NCBI RefSeq assembly: GCF_036324505.1
Contig: NC_086361.1
Location: 8,096,328-8,160,327, forward strand
Length of the DNA: 64,000 bases
Reading direction: 5' to 3'
Source: Eleginops maclovinus
Lineage: Eukaryota; Chordata; Actinopteri; Perciformes; Eleginopidae
The translations under genes and the position numbers were made by a program. Under the pieces are notes generated by a model. That model saw only the letters and a program-made list of their open reading frames with translations, searched no databases and was not told the DNA's origin. Shown here piece after piece: positions 10,739 to 24,198 of this stretch. The number at the start of each line of letters is the position of its first letter. Positions within the stretch are counted from its first letter, which is position 1.

Positions 10739-11938
10739 GGAATTGTTCGTTTATTCGAAGTCCAGGAGTCGATTTAAAAGAAAGAAAGCAAACCTCCCTT
10801 AAAAGTTTTAAAAGGAGTATTTAATAATGGATGCAGCAGTAGGTTTTACAAAGGTTTCACAGCTGTGGCCCAGTAGCTCAAATCACACTTGAACAGGCCC
10901 AAAACATGAATAGAATTCACGAGGTATTCACTGTCCGAGGGTCCGAGCAAAAGAGGTCGATTCCTTTGTTGCATTGCTCTTTGTCCAGTGGTTGCCTCTT
11001 CCTATTGGTCGCTTCAAGTCGTATCAGTACTTCCGGTCAGTTCAGTGTATACGTGGCAAAGAGTCATCTCCCTCTTTAGGGTATTACAGCGGCAATAAGG
11101 AGAATTAATCATTGTGTGTTTTATGTATAAGTATAACACCACAAGAGATTCCCCTAACCACTCTTATTTACATTCCACTCGTTGAGGAAAACAACGCTCA
11201 AACCCGCAGCTTTCCTCTGTCCGGCATCAAGCGTCATCAATGTTGTATACTTCCGGTTACAAATTGACCATTTCAAAATAAGATTATATTTCAAAATAAG
11301 ACAGTGTTGCGGTTACTCGGAATATTGATTATTATTTCTTACAATTCCCTCCTTACACACCTTTTAAGGTGTGTAATTATTAATAATGATCAATATGTTC
11401 TTCATCCAAACATTACACATCAGAGAAATCACATCAGCGACGGACAATTCAGAAAGTACAAAAATACTTCACAATCTGTGTGTCACAGAACAAATCCTTC
11501 AGTGTATGAACTTCCTATACCCTCCTTTTGAACATCTTCATGGAATATAGTGGTCATTTAGCTTAACATAGATTGTCTGGTTTTAAGTCACATTTCGGCA
11601 CAGTATAATACAATTTGTAATGTCTCATTGAGGTAGAAGGCACTTAAATGATTCTTACTTTTACACAGTGATGCAACATAATTACATAGTCCTGAAAATT
11701 CATGTACGTGGCTATTTAAACACCAATAGTCATAATACTTAATAAAAAATAATGGGCTCTGTTATCCCTTAAAAATGCACACTATATTAGAATAATGAAA
11801 CATTAAAATAACCTGCTTGTAAAGTATTATCATAAAACCTCACCCCCTGAGTTTAGCAGGATTCTGAATTTGAACCATATGAAAATAGCCCCGATCAAAT
11901 TACGTTATCTTTCTGTCCCAATACCCGTAATTCTCCAC
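10737..11938 (-). other. Non-coding 3' flank of env; possible LTR
   Basis: About 1.2 kb follows the env stop on the minus strand. A short purine-rich stretch (actcagggggtgaggt, minus strand, about 11840-11855) could be a polypurine tract, and AATAAA on the minus strand near 10751 could be a poly(A) signal. This would fit a 3' LTR ending near the AC repeat. No second LTR is visible for comparison. A hairpin with 11-bp arms (11353-11363 and 11366-11376, 2-base loop) lies inside. Confidence 0.3.
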
Positions 11939-12916
11939 TTAAACCACATTCACATCTTCATTGTCTGTATATGCAGGTGGATCATCCTGCTCTTCGATCA
12001 ACAAATGTAACTGTTCTCTTAACAGAAATTGACCTTGATTTTGTTCTCTTGAGAGGGCTGTAGTGATTAATCGGTTAGCCAAGGTGCGAATACATGGTAT
12101 ACAACAACATCCACATAATATCAATTTTGTAGCCATTCCTGCAATGGATAACATTGCACTCATTATCAGAGTCTTATATTTACCGAACATTCTTTCGAAC
12201 ACTCCTACAAAGGGGTCCTCCACTCCACTATTGTCTGCAAGTTCAATGCTCAGGGTAGTAAGTCCCTTTAATGCTCTGGTTATGGATCCATCTGGGGAGG
12301 TGTTATTTGGGATGAAAGTACAGCACAGAGTTCCAAATAGTTTACATACACCCCCTTTTTCAGCCAAAAGCATATCTAAGGCCATCCTGTTTTGCCAAGC
12401 CATTAGACTGGTTTTGTCCAACTGCTCGTGCAGCCCCTTTACTGCATCTCGGGTGTAGTTTATGAATCTCTGCTGGTTGTAGTAAATATAGTTGATCCAA
12501 TCTACATTCTTGTTGGCCGTAGGCCAAAGAAATATTGATTTGAATCCTGCAGTTATCTGGTTTCTTGCTTTAAACTCGTCTGGAACTCCCCTGGGTACCC
12601 CGATATAGTCAATGTAAACGGAGGAACTGAAACTCCCTCCTGGGACTGACCTCTTCATTCTACTGGTTGTGGGGTGCAGTGCAAGCTGTGTTAGCTGTCT
12701 GGCGGTCATGGGCACTGCATAGAAGGGCATCACCAATTGCACCAGTGCACATGTTCCAGTCCAACCATGGGGAAGGACTGGATATAATGTTTTGGTACCA
12801 CAGTACCACCAAACATCTGCCCTGGGGTATTGCATGTTAGCCACGACAACTCCTGCAAGAAGACCCTGGCTGGTTACTGCTATTGTGGAATTGCACCACC
12901 GTAATGTTCCCATATA

Positions 12917-14566
12917 CAGTGGTATGCAAAAGTTTGGGCACCCCTCTGAGATTTCATGACAATTTGCTTTTCCTTTATAATAGAAGATCACAGCAACAAC
13001 ATTTGTTTTCCTACAAAGATGTAGACGTTTTAGTGTTTTCCAGACCAAAATTCTTAGGGTAGCATTACATAGTTTTATTATAATAAAATAAAATGCAAAA
13101 AATGGGATGTGCAAAAGTTTGGGCACCCTTATAAATAGCATTCATTTCAACACCTGTACGGATTTATAGCTGACAGGTTGCTGCACAAAATTGCTTTGAT
13201 TAGCTCATTAGACCTTCAATTACAAAGACAGGTGGAACCAATCATGAAAAAGGCTATTTAACATAGGTAATAGCTGGCTGTGCCTGGCCTAGGTTCTTTC
13301 TTAGGGAGTGGCAAGATGGGGACCTCAAAACAACTCTCCACTGACCTGAAAGCTAAGATAATCCAACATTATAAATTAGGAGAAGGGTACAAAAAATTAT
13401 CTGACAGGTTTAAACTGTCTGTCTCCACAGTCAGAAACGTAGTTGTGAAATGGAAGGCCACAGGAACAGTCCGTGTGAAGGAAAGATGTGGTAGGCCGAC
13501 AAAAATAGGGGAAAGGCACAGGCGAAGGATGGTGAAAATGGTCACAGAGAAGCCACAGACCACCTCCAGAGAACTACAACAACATCTGGCTGCTGATGGT
13601 GTAGTTGTTCACCGTTCCACAATCCAGCGTACTTTGCACCAGGAAGAGCTCATTGGAAGGGTGATGTGCAAAAAGCCTTTCCTGAGTGTTAATCACAAGA
13701 AGAGTCGCATGAGGTATGCAAAAGCACATCTGGACAAGCCAGAAGCATTTTGGAACAAAATACTGTGGTCAGATGAGACCAAGATTGAGTTATTTGGTCA
13801 TAACATGAACAGGTATGCATGGCGAAAAAAACACACTGCATTCAATGAAAAGAACTTGTTGCCCACTGTAAAATTTGGTGGAGGATCTATCATGTTATGG
13901 GGCTGTGTGGCTAGCACAGGTACTGGAAAACTTGTTAAAGTTGAGGGCCACATGAATTCCTTACAGTACCAGGAGATTCTTGACAAGAATGTTCTAGAGT
14001 CAGTCACAAAGTTGAAGCTACGCCGGGGTTGGATTTTTCAGCAGGACAATGATCCTAAGCACCGATCAAAATCCACCAAGGAATTCATGCAGAAGCACAG
14101 GTACAATGTTCTGGAATGGCCATCCCAGTCCCCAGACCTTAACATCATTGAAAATGTATGGATTTATTTGAAGAAGGCTGTCCATGCACGGAGGCCAAGA
14201 AACCTGACTGAACTGGAGACGTTTTGTGTGGAAGAATGGGCCAAAATACCACCTGCCAGGCTTAAGGGACTTGTCTGTGGCTACAGGAGGCGTCTACAGG
14301 CCGTTATTGCAGCAAAAGGAGGCAATACTAAACATTAATGGAATTATTTCTTAGGGGTGCCCAAATTTATGCACATGCCTATTTTTGTTTGAATGCACAT
14401 AAACATGTTTCTGTTTGACCAATAAAAGTTATTTCACTACTGAGATGTTTCTGTTACCATAAGGTATAACATATGTTAAAATCAAGTTGCTGCTTCAAAA
14501 GCTCAGCAAGTGACAAACTGATGCAGTGGTTTTCCTAAGGGGTGCCCAAACTTTTGCATACCACTG
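12917..14566 (+). mobile_element. Complete Tc1-like transposon in env, apparently intact
   Basis: It is 1650 bp, with TA duplications at 12915-12916 and 14567-14568. The outer inverted repeats begin CAGTGGTATGCAAAAG and match over about 29 bp. Second, inner copies of the same motif lie about 190-200 bp inside each end (about 13110-13130 and 14353-14373). This is the inverted repeat/direct repeat layout known from Sleeping Beauty-type elements, where four transposase sites are used. Confidence 0.95.
13316..14338 (+). CDS. Tc1-family transposase, 340 aa, DDE triad intact
   Basis: The start MGTSKQLSTDLK gives exactly the usual 340 residues; an upstream in-frame ATG at 13280 would add 12. Residues ~1-115 are two helix-turn-helix modules with the GRP-like CGRPTK hinge. 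The catalytic domain has D153 in [12 protein letters not shown]244 in QQDNDPKHR and E279 in SPDLNIIENVW. That is the DD(34)E arrangement of Tc1, at the same positions as in Sleeping Beauty. The glycine-rich box FGGGSIMLWGC is present. There are no stops or frameshifts. It cuts and pastes its element at TA dinucleotides in the nucleus. With both terminal repeat sets present the copy may still be mobile; this is inferred. Confidence 0.95.
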   Translation: MGTSKQLSTDLKAKIIQHYKLGEGYKKLSDRFKLSVSTVRNVVVKWKATGTVRVKERCGRPTKIGERHRRRMVKMVTEKPQTTSRELQQHLAADGVVVHRSTIQRTLHQEELIGRVMCKKPFLSVNHKKSRMRYAKAHLDKPEAFWNKILWSDETKIELFGHNMNRYAWRKKHTAFNEKNLLPTVKFGGGSIMLWGCVASTGTGKLVKVEGHMNSLQYQEILDKNVLESVTKLKLRRGWIFQQDNDPKHRSKSTKEFMQKHRYNVLEWPSQSPDLNIIENVWIYLKKAVHARRPRNLTELETFCVEEWAKIPPARLKGLVCGYRRRLQAVIAAKGGNTKH

Positions 14567-15285
14567 TAGGTGCCTCCCGTGTGATTCTTCACAATACAAT
14601 CATAATGTCCCTCATAGGGAGTAAAAACTGGTGGAATGTCATTTACTTTTATGATGGGGTACATTAATGCAATATCAGTGCAGCCTGCTGGGGATCTTTG
14701 TTCATAGAGTTTATACATGCAGGATTGTCCTCTTGGGTCATTATAGGCATTTAGAGGGAAAGGCACAGTGCCGAGACTGGGCCTTGCAGCAGCACATGCC
14801 TTACAGTCTGACATCTTGCTCTGTTCTACTGAATACACAACCCAATCTAACCAAGCGTTAGTGTCTTCATACCCGGTTTCCACTGCTATAACCTTCTGCA
14901 CAGTCGATGTACTCAAATATGTCACCAGTCTGTTATTCTCCTGCGAGTAAGCCTGAGCTGTCCCTATATTATGGACTGTCATCAGGGAAGAATTCAAATC
15001 TGCTGGTTCTTCGGGGGTAGGATGAAGGACTACCTCCTCCTGGGGTTTGGTTATCTCTACCAAGACCGAGCCCATAGGATCTTTTCCAGGAACTTCAACT
15101 CCCAATATTAGATGAAATGCAGTTGTTTCTTCCCTGGCTTTGAATAGATGAGTGAGTGTGTCTTTAAATGAGATTATTATGGGATTCCGTCGGTTGTTGT
15201 CCCCATAGTAGTGCCCCTTAGCTAAGGATATCTGAGTCTGAAAAGTCCCCTGTTTCCCTGTAGGTGGGGAAGTGGTGTCCCCTCG

Positions 15286-15785
15286 NNNNNNNNNNNNNNN
15301 NNNNNNNNNNNNNNNNNNNNNNNNNNNNNNNNNNNNNNNNNNNNNNNNNNNNNNNNNNNNNNNNNNNNNNNNNNNNNNNNNNNNNNNNNNNNNNNNNNNN
15401 NNNNNNNNNNNNNNNNNNNNNNNNNNNNNNNNNNNNNNNNNNNNNNNNNNNNNNNNNNNNNNNNNNNNNNNNNNNNNNNNNNNNNNNNNNNNNNNNNNNN
15501 NNNNNNNNNNNNNNNNNNNNNNNNNNNNNNNNNNNNNNNNNNNNNNNNNNNNNNNNNNNNNNNNNNNNNNNNNNNNNNNNNNNNNNNNNNNNNNNNNNNN
15601 NNNNNNNNNNNNNNNNNNNNNNNNNNNNNNNNNNNNNNNNNNNNNNNNNNNNNNNNNNNNNNNNNNNNNNNNNNNNNNNNNNNNNNNNNNNNNNNNNNNN
15701 NNNNNNNNNNNNNNNNNNNNNNNNNNNNNNNNNNNNNNNNNNNNNNNNNNNNNNNNNNNNNNNNNNNNNNNNNNNNNNNNNNNNN
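15286..15785. other. Assembly gap (500 N)
   Basis: Exactly 500 undetermined bases, a fixed-size placeholder. It removes the N-terminal half of env. Frames drawn across it are meaningless. Confidence 1.
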
Positions 15786-15860
15786 GAAAAAGAATTACTC
15801 CCATCCTGGTCAGATAGTCAAACTCAGGAGATGACCGCTAAACCCCCAAATAACTTCTGA

Positions 15861-18800
15861 ATAAATTATGTCAGGGCCACCCCCCTCTCATGGTTCCATC
15901 TCGACTCGACATACGATGCACGTACCGCACGTACTGTGACATACGAATGGCATGGCTTTAAAACCTTTCAGCATGCACTCTGAATATAGGTGACCTTATT
16001 GCTCAGTGCCCTACTTTAGCTCACTGTTGATGTGTCTGGTTGTGTATCTCAGTGTCTGGACTGCACCACACTGGTGGCAGCAGCAGCAGAGTGAAAATAA
16101 AAGAGTCTGCCAGCAGAACTGTTCTGCCCTTGTTCCCTTTTCACTCGCTGTTGGGCGGGGACAAAACAGAGAGTGGAAGGGACGAAAGATGGCTAGGAAT
16201 GGACAAAGACAGAGAGTGACGGCGAAAATGGAGAAAGGGAATGAAGAGTCAGGCGGCGTTACACATGACGGATGGACGGAGACGGGGATGAGTGCAGAGC
16301 TGAAAATTGCTTGAAATAAAGAGGAATAGTTAGAGTGGATTCAAGTTTTCACATGTGTTTTATCAGCTCTGAGTAAGATCGTGTATTCAAGAAAGAAAAT
16401 ACAAGCACAACTTTCTTGCAATTTTCCAGTCAAAAGTCTTGATAAAAGAATGCAAATAATGGCTCTGTAGATGGTGGAATACAAGCTCTGATATATTAAC
16501 TTGGCAACATTAAAAATGCTTTGAATCCTAGAGTGCAGTACCGGTAAAGAAATACGTTGCTGTTGGCCGTTTCAGCTTCGAGCAGTTTGGCCTTCTGGAG
16601 TTTCTTTTAAGACATCGAGCTGTTTTGGGTTGCAGTTTGGCATTTACGCAAGGGTGTCGACTGCAATATAGTATGAACTGGAGGTTGTATCTTGTGTCAC
16701 TTGCCTTGAGCGTACAGGTTTTGCGGTACAGAATCATCTCTGCAGCAGTGCACGGCTACGGTAAGACATGAGAAAAAACACAAACCGTATTAGTCCCATC
16801 GCAACTGCTAGAAAAACTAAACTTTTGACAGTACCCAAATAAGGTTGGAAAAACAAAAGCTTGTGTAAAGTTTTGGACTCGGAGGGGGGCCCTGGATATT
16901 ACCCCGGAAGGTATAGCGGGAACCACAAAAAAGGAAAGTTGAATAGAAATGTCTTATGTCATTTCCAACTTTTTTAGCCTGGTCTCTTAAAAAATGACGT
17001 TCCTATACATCTATTACTTCTGTCATGACATTATGCCTTTTAGTTTCTAATCAAGTCACGGAAGTCCAGGTAGGAATAGGACGGGTTAATATAGTGGTTT
17101 CCAACATTGGACTTTCACCCAATAGTAAGCTGTTTGTGTGCGTTGCAAAACCAAAAGTCATTGACTCTTTATAACAAACTTAATTGAGCTAACGAAGATA
17201 CTTGTTTAAAGCCAAATGACTACCCACAAAGAGTCTTTTTGTTAGTTTTTTCTTTCATTTTACAATGTTAACCACTTCCAATTCAGAACAAATATTCGTT
17301 TTAACCTTGTTTTATAGTATAATAATGCATAGCTACAGGTTTTACTCAAGCTGTCCTCATTAGCATCTGTAACTTATCCATAAAGCATACATACCTTCTT
17401 TATTAACCATCACAACGCCACTAGCATCAGTTATAAACTCCTGGTGTAAGGTACAGTGAAGAAATAACCTAAAGCACATAATATTCTAGGTTTATCTGCC
17501 ACTCGAGTCAAGGACGAAGTGATGGAGTCAACGTGACAGAAAATGGGGGAAAAACAAAACCAGGGGGTTAGGGTGGAGAATGACGGGAATGATTGACAAG
17601 AACAGATGTGACATGTTGGAACGACACCGCCTGCTAACAGCGACCGAAATGCCTCTTCTCTGCGTGATTAATGAAACTCGCATAAAAATAAGCTTTGATT
17701 AATTTAGCTGAGCAATTAACCTACCGAGGCGATATCCGACATACGTGGAACCTGTTCCGTGCAAACGACGAGTACAACAACTGTTTTCTTGTTTGCAGCT
17801 GGTATGTGGAAGTAGAGGCCATATAAGTCTGTTCTTCCGTTCGTCCACGCCAGCTACACATTCCTTGCCTTTTTTTTTCCCGCCCGTCTTCATCGCTTCT
17901 TGCTCTCCCGTACAAATCTGCCATTATTCTCTCTCATCCCTGTCCTCTTCCATGGTGAACTGAAACGAGCCAGTTCCTGTCAGTTTAGCTGTTTATTACA
18001 CTCACTAAAACACACTTACTCACAGAGAGGCGGAGGCAGAGATAAAGAAGAGATGGATGATGATGGAGGAGAATAAAGGCCAGAATTAAAATTGAGCAGG
18101 ATAACATGTAAGTGGAAGGGAGAAAAACAGATTAAGGAAAGGGTGGTGTTGCGTGAGACCTCTTTAATGCTGCTAAATGTGGCTGTCTTTGATTTGGTGT
18201 CTGCCTTTTTACAGCAGATAATATAAGCAGCCCAATCATTTACGCATAACCAATAAGTATTGGTCTTTATTGGCTACCAAAAACACTAAATAAATAACCA
18301 CTTCCTTTATGCATTTATTTCAATTCTTCTAAAGACAAGGTTAGCGACAAGCAATCATCAAACATACTGGAGCATTAAGCTGCTAAGATAGTTGAATAAA
18401 AAGGGAATTGAATAATAAGAATAACCCGTCGGTGGTGTGAGACCAAAAACAGAGCTAAAAGAGCGATACTTGGACTTCTATTTTCAAGTTAAAGACAACA
18501 AGACGCCAAAATGAATGTCAGCTATTTTTTTCCTTAACAACACATTTCTATTAAAACCACGATACATTTAAACAGCAACTTTCACGAATAAAAACTGGCT
18601 CCAGGTATTGAAGTTTCAGATTTTCCTCTTCTTTTAATTGAATATCTTTACGTCTATGGAACCTTTTCTTAAATATGGGAATTTGTTGACATGATTTAGA
18701 CTGAAAATGCATTGATAAATTGCCTTGTTTTTTGTAATTGATATATTTATACGGTGTGTATTTAACAGCGCTTTGTCTCCCGTTGTTTTATCGTCCTAAT

Positions 18801-21800
18801 AGAGCGGAGGGTCCCTCGTAAATAATTTTCATCGTGTGGAAATAAACGATCTGGAGATCCCTGTTGCAGCATACCTTTTTCCCCTCCCAAACATCAAATG
18901 GTGTCACACCTGAGACCTTTTAATATACACAGAGGAGCATATAAACCAATATAACCAAGCAGTCATTTCAGGACATGCCAGAACTATTAACAAATAGCGG
19001 GGAGGTCCTGTGAAACAACAACCTACAGTTGACAGAGAGACCACTGGAATGGTCTTTTCAAGGCTCCTCTGGGCTACCAATAAAAGAACCATCAACAGAG
19101 AAATTATTTCACTGCCCAGATATTTGAAATATAGATTGCTTTTGGGCTTTTTCACATGTAACCTCAAACCCTCTAGTCAAGCAAGTATATAAAAGCCCAT
19201 CCTCTTGAAAGTTGATGGGATTTTCCAGGCAATCATTGAAGAATCTCGGCAACCAGCTTCAAGGAGTTCAAAACAAGCAAGCAAAGCCGAACAAAGTCTT
19301 TTTCCCCTAAGGCTCACTAACATTCATACCGATAAACATGAACGTGTGATATTTACAGAACCAATTGCGTACAGCTGAATGCCGAGGGGGTTTAAATACT
19401 GAAAAGCAGCAGTGGGGTGGAGGATGACCCTGCGAGAAGTGGAATATACTGTACAAAACATAAGTTATATATAGATTTTGTACTCTTGAGATCTTATTCC
19501 GCCTCCTTTTTAACGGATTAATTCTTCTACTAAACAAACTATGCATGTTGGCCTAAAGTATAAAGTTTTGGGTAATTTGGCCAAAAAAACATTAATTTGT
19601 GTTGATTTGTGGGTGACGGTTACTATTATGTTAGTTTGGTGGAACAGTCCAGTCTAACTAAAAACAAAAGCTATTTAAAGATTACTTTTGCAAAGATTCA
19701 TATGTGATGTTGTTTTTTCACTAAGTACCGACAGCTCAGAACAACTTGTAAAGTCCTAATTTCTCTACAGTATTGTGACTGCAGCTTTTTGAAATATTTC
19801 TATAAAGACTCTGAACGGATATGTGCATTTGTGTTGTGGGGGTTGCATTGTTGACTAGTCATGTCCCTCCGAGACCCCGAGAGACACAGACCCACCCCCA
19901 GGGCAGCAGTGCCTTTCTAATGAGTGAACACACGCAAGGGAACACACACCATTGCGTCTGAACGTATGGTGACAAATCTGCAGATGTATACATCATCGTT
20001 TATTGAGCTCACACTTACACACACTACGAGGGATGTCAGGAGGCCCTACACTTCAGCTTTAAATGTCAGATCGGTCATACTGTCGTCAAATCAGACAAAA
20101 CTCATACCACGTTCTTTAAATATTCCCGTTTTAAGAACTCTTGAATTGACTCTATTCGGTTTTTTTCTATCTAACCGTAATCTAAGGTTTACCTTTAATA
20201 CATCTTATACACCCATTAGCATCCATTCGATGACAAGTAGCCTAACTTTTTTCTTCGCGCTGCATTCACCCTCACACAGTTGATATTAACTTGATGGCTA
20301 CAGACAGAAATTTAAAAAAATAACCCTAACCCTAACCCAAAAGATTGACTGCCACTTCTTAACTACTTTTAACACATGTATAAGGCCTCCATGCATCATC
20401 CCTAGTTGATTGTTTTATGGACATATTTGGACATTTTAATTAAGAAACTGATCTGTTCTTGTTTGCAGTAAAATGGCATCACGTTTTGGGGGAGGTGATA
20501 TAGAATTATTGGGACACATAAATGCGGCCTACTATGGGTAATGCTGCCTAATGACCACGGATGTTTCTTAACCGCTACAGGTTAACTGTGTTTCTCATGT
20601 CGTACATATTTAATAGATGGATCATTTCCCATTTTCTGTATTTAAATAGGAAGTTCCTAACCTGTAGTTTCGCCTGAGTTCGAAGCATAGTTAATATTTT
20701 TAAAGGGTAAATCTGATCGAACCAAAATCAATCGACATCTATAAAGTAAAGCAGAATACCTTTATTCGTCCCACAGAAGGAGGAACTACTACATGTGAGA
20801 GCAAAAGTGAAGACAAAGACAAAGAAAGGAACATTTTAGGTTACAAGAATCAAAGTTAAAGCCAAATCCACCTTAAATACCTTTTACTCAAAGCAATCAT
20901 GGCAATCTCATATCGTCCTCTAAAAACATGAAAAATGTCCAATAACGTTTTGCCCTTTTTCGCATTAAACCCGATTAATTATCGACTTTAAATTAGAATC
21001 AATAGAAATTAAGTTAAAGAGCTACCTGAAAGTAGAGTGCAATCCATGACATATACATTTAACATTTAGTTTGATATATACTTCTCTGTGGGCCCACAGG
21101 AGGTGTAAAGATCACCAAACTCAGCAGGCAGAAGACCACTTTAACATCTGGAGTTGATTGTTTTAGGGCTTCAATTTGATTTCTGAGACCTTGACAGATC
21201 AATGTGGCGACGTCAATGTAAATGAACCAACCTTTGCCTCTCTGTGTGTGATACCCCTTGGCGCACCATTTAATGCCTGGCTGCTCCAGTGGACACGCAG
21301 AAAACACACACTGTGGATGTTAATGTTGAAAATAAGCAGCTCGCTTGACTAACTTTCTCCCGATAACAGTAATTTAGTACAGAGGGTTTTTTTTTCCTAT
21401 CATTCCCTTGTTTTTCACATGTCCCGTCCTCCCCTCGGTGCTTCTCAATTTTCTCCTTCCTTTGTTCACTGCCTTTCCTTTCCAGGTTTTGTCATTACGT
21501 CTGTTCTTTCTTACGCAACCTTAAACATTTCCAGCTCTTTCTTTCCCCTCGCACAATCCTTCACTGCTCATCTCTGCCAGCACCATGACTAATTTAACTT
21601 TCATAAGGTCCACAGCTCAACAGAGTTCCTGGAGGAAATATCTTCTTGCTGTATTTTATTAATCATTTGTGTGTGGTAGTGGTTTTACAGCTAGCCTCTG
21701 TCTCTGTGTGTGTGTGTGTTCCTGTGTGTTGCGTGTTAAGGAGTCAGGGAGAATTAGATTGTATTCCATTGTCACGGTCAGAGAAGTATTTTCACGCCTC

Positions 21801-24198
21801 TTCTACCTGTACAAGTAGTTGACACCATGACGACAGAAATGCAGAAATCGCCATCACACGGAGGAGATTCCATTACTGACGGGGTCAGGCGGAAGCCAAT
21901 GTAAGAGAAGATGCCACACAAATATGAACCGATTACGATAATGATCAAGTCAATATTAAGACACGAACATGGAAAACAAACATTTCAACAAAACGACCCT
22001 GAAGAGAAACACACATTGTTTGAACACAATGATCATGCAAACACATCCTAATCCCAGCTGAAGACACACACATGATGTAACGGACATTATGTGCACAACC
22101 ACAACGTGTGTGTGAGTCCCAGGAGTCAGAAAAACAAGGGTTGGTTTTGTGTTGAGCATTTGTGTCCGTGCAGTACGAGTGTGCGTTTGAGTCTGAGCAA
22201 ACGCGTATTGTGAACCATGAGTAGCAAATACTGTGACTGTGTGTTAGTGTGTTGAGTAATGCGTTGTTTGTGCACAGCTGCAGTGCTGGCTCAGAGGTGC
22301 GGGTTGACGTCAAATACCCGAGGGAGAGAGAGCAGCTCCTCAGCTCTGCCGATGTTTGTCGAGCAGTAAGGCAGCAAGCTGAGCTACTCACACTGAGCCG
22401 ACAACTGCTTGGGAAAACAGGGAAATGCAACGCAGAAACAAAAACAACATTCCATAAAGGGAGAAGTAATCTGAATTAGAATCCAGAGTGAGCAGGAGGA
22501 GTTTAGTGAGTTTATTAACAATAAATTTGTGCATTAAGGACAGGCAGTAGGGATTTGCTATAACTAAAAGTAGACTCGTGAGCTTCTCTGTACCAGATCC
22601 CATTAAAGCAAACACAGTTACTTTGCTTCTGCAGTAAAAGTAGCACTTTTAATGTTGGCTAATGGCGAACTAATTTGGCTAATGGATGCCTGTTTTGAGT
22701 TTGAGACTTCTTCAATGGTTAATGCACCTTTTTGTAACTGTCAGCTGACTGAAATTCAATACAAAATTTCAGCCACCTTTCAGGTCGTATCTGACTTCAA
22801 AGGCTCAAAGGCGCCTTGAGTCTGCCGGTATATCAACCATTTAAAAGTTCAGTATGTTCCTCAAACAGCTGTACTGTAGTTTTTTTAAGCCAACAGTATA
22901 AAGTGCATTTCTTAAAGGACTATTTTCAGCTGTGGCATTAATAACGCATTTGGTCTTCTACTGAGTATTTAGAGGTAGAGACAATGTAATGGGGCTCAAA
23001 ATAATCTCAACTTTTGGGAAGACGTCACCGTTGTGAATGCTGAGGCTCAACATATACACTAAAGTGTCTATATAATAACTTGTCTATTATATGTATCTTA
23101 TTTAGTATACACACCCCAAGTCCTCCAACTCACCTTAGACCTCAGAAAACTGAAAACATTTCTTTGAATCCACCTTTTAAAGGCTGTTTTCTCAATACTC
23201 ACAGATTATCCAACATTCTCTGTGTAAAAGCCTTTATATGTCAATCAATTTAAAACTTCAAGTACAATTTCACAAAACTTTTCATACTAAATGAATAGAA
23301 CGTTGATATCTATTAGTTCAAAAATGTTACTTATTCCCCCTGTAGTGTCCTTCCATTAAGATGTCAAATGATACAGGACAAAAGCAGAGACTCATTCCTC
23401 ATCTCTTTTCCGGACTACACTGCCACACAAGACCACATGGGGGTGTGGCGGGTGATTATCCAAACCTCACATCCGTTCTCCGTGACATCCCGAATCCACC
23501 CTCATTAAACACGCACCCCGCCACACGCTAAACCCTATGACGAGAACATGCTTCATATTGATTAAACTAATACCTTTTATGATGCAGACATATGCACACG
23601 CCCACTCTCCACTTCAACTTCCCGCGGTCTGCTCATTTCAGAGGCGCTCTGGGATTCACGTAACTTAATAGCCGGTAAATGATTCCAAGGTTGCAAATGA
23701 ACGTAAAGCTCCCACTTGACAGACATCCTACTAATAAAACACAGTATCCCCTCAACACCTGCCCTCCTGGATAGTTTCTCGATCTTTTTTCGAGTCTAAC
23801 ACCGCCCTTTTTGGTCTCTGTGGGGTTAATTACTGAGGCGAGCGTGGCGTCCTTTTACATAAAAGGACTTTGAAAGAACAATGAGGTACAATTTCCTGTC
23901 AAATATGCTTCTTTTTTCTATTAAAACCCAGTAAAAACAAGTAAGTAATCAGATTACAATTAGAACAGTTTATCAAGGTTTTTATGAATGAAATAACAAA
24001 GTTGTTAAATTGAGTCCATTCAAAAGTACTCATTCGACTCAATTGTGAAATAACTGGTTTGATTTATCAAAAGTGTATTATTTTTGGGGTCCTTTTCCCC
24101 ACAAAGACAAAAGTGAAGTGACATCTTTTAGTCAGATTTAATTTAACACATGCCACTACTTTGTTTTCTAACGAGACTTCATTTCTATATTCTCACAG
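15861..24198. other. 8.3 kb without a recognised gene
   Basis: AT-rich single-copy-looking DNA with no frame resembling a known protein. It probably contains intron or promoter sequence of ndrg2, since its first recognised exon at 24199 starts inside the protein, but I could not find the upstream exons. A short telomere-like run (taaccctaaccctaaccc, 20321-20338) is present. Confidence 0.5.

Larger units (their letters stand above)
11939..15804 (-). pseudogene. Endogenous retrovirus env remnant, split by Tc1 and a gap
   Basis: Two env blocks lie on the minus strand. 15285-14569 is a surface-subunit part with N-glycosylation sites and many cysteines. 12914-11939 holds the rest of the surface subunit, a furin-type R-M-K-R site, a fusion-peptide-like region, the C-x6-CC motif of gamma-type transmembrane subunits, a membrane span with a cysteine cluster and a short tail ending at the stop. 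The Tc1 at 12917-14566 separates them, and the two blocks are in different frames across it. A 500-N gap hides the upstream part; an ATG at 15804 beyond it may be the start. No gag or pol is seen nearby. The gene is disrupted and cannot make a full-length product. Confidence 0.8.

Noticed and set aside
14503..15860. Long open frames across 15286-15785
   Set aside because: They are read through 500 N; only the env part on the minus strand, 15285-14569, is supported.
20321..20338. Telomeric repeat (CCCTAA)n
   Set aside because: Only three units; too short to mark a chromosome end or fusion.
20467..20545. Possible small exon after a tttgcag site (MASRFGGGDIELLG)
   Set aside because: It reaches a stop after 22 codons and matches nothing I recognise, including the NDRG2 N-terminus.
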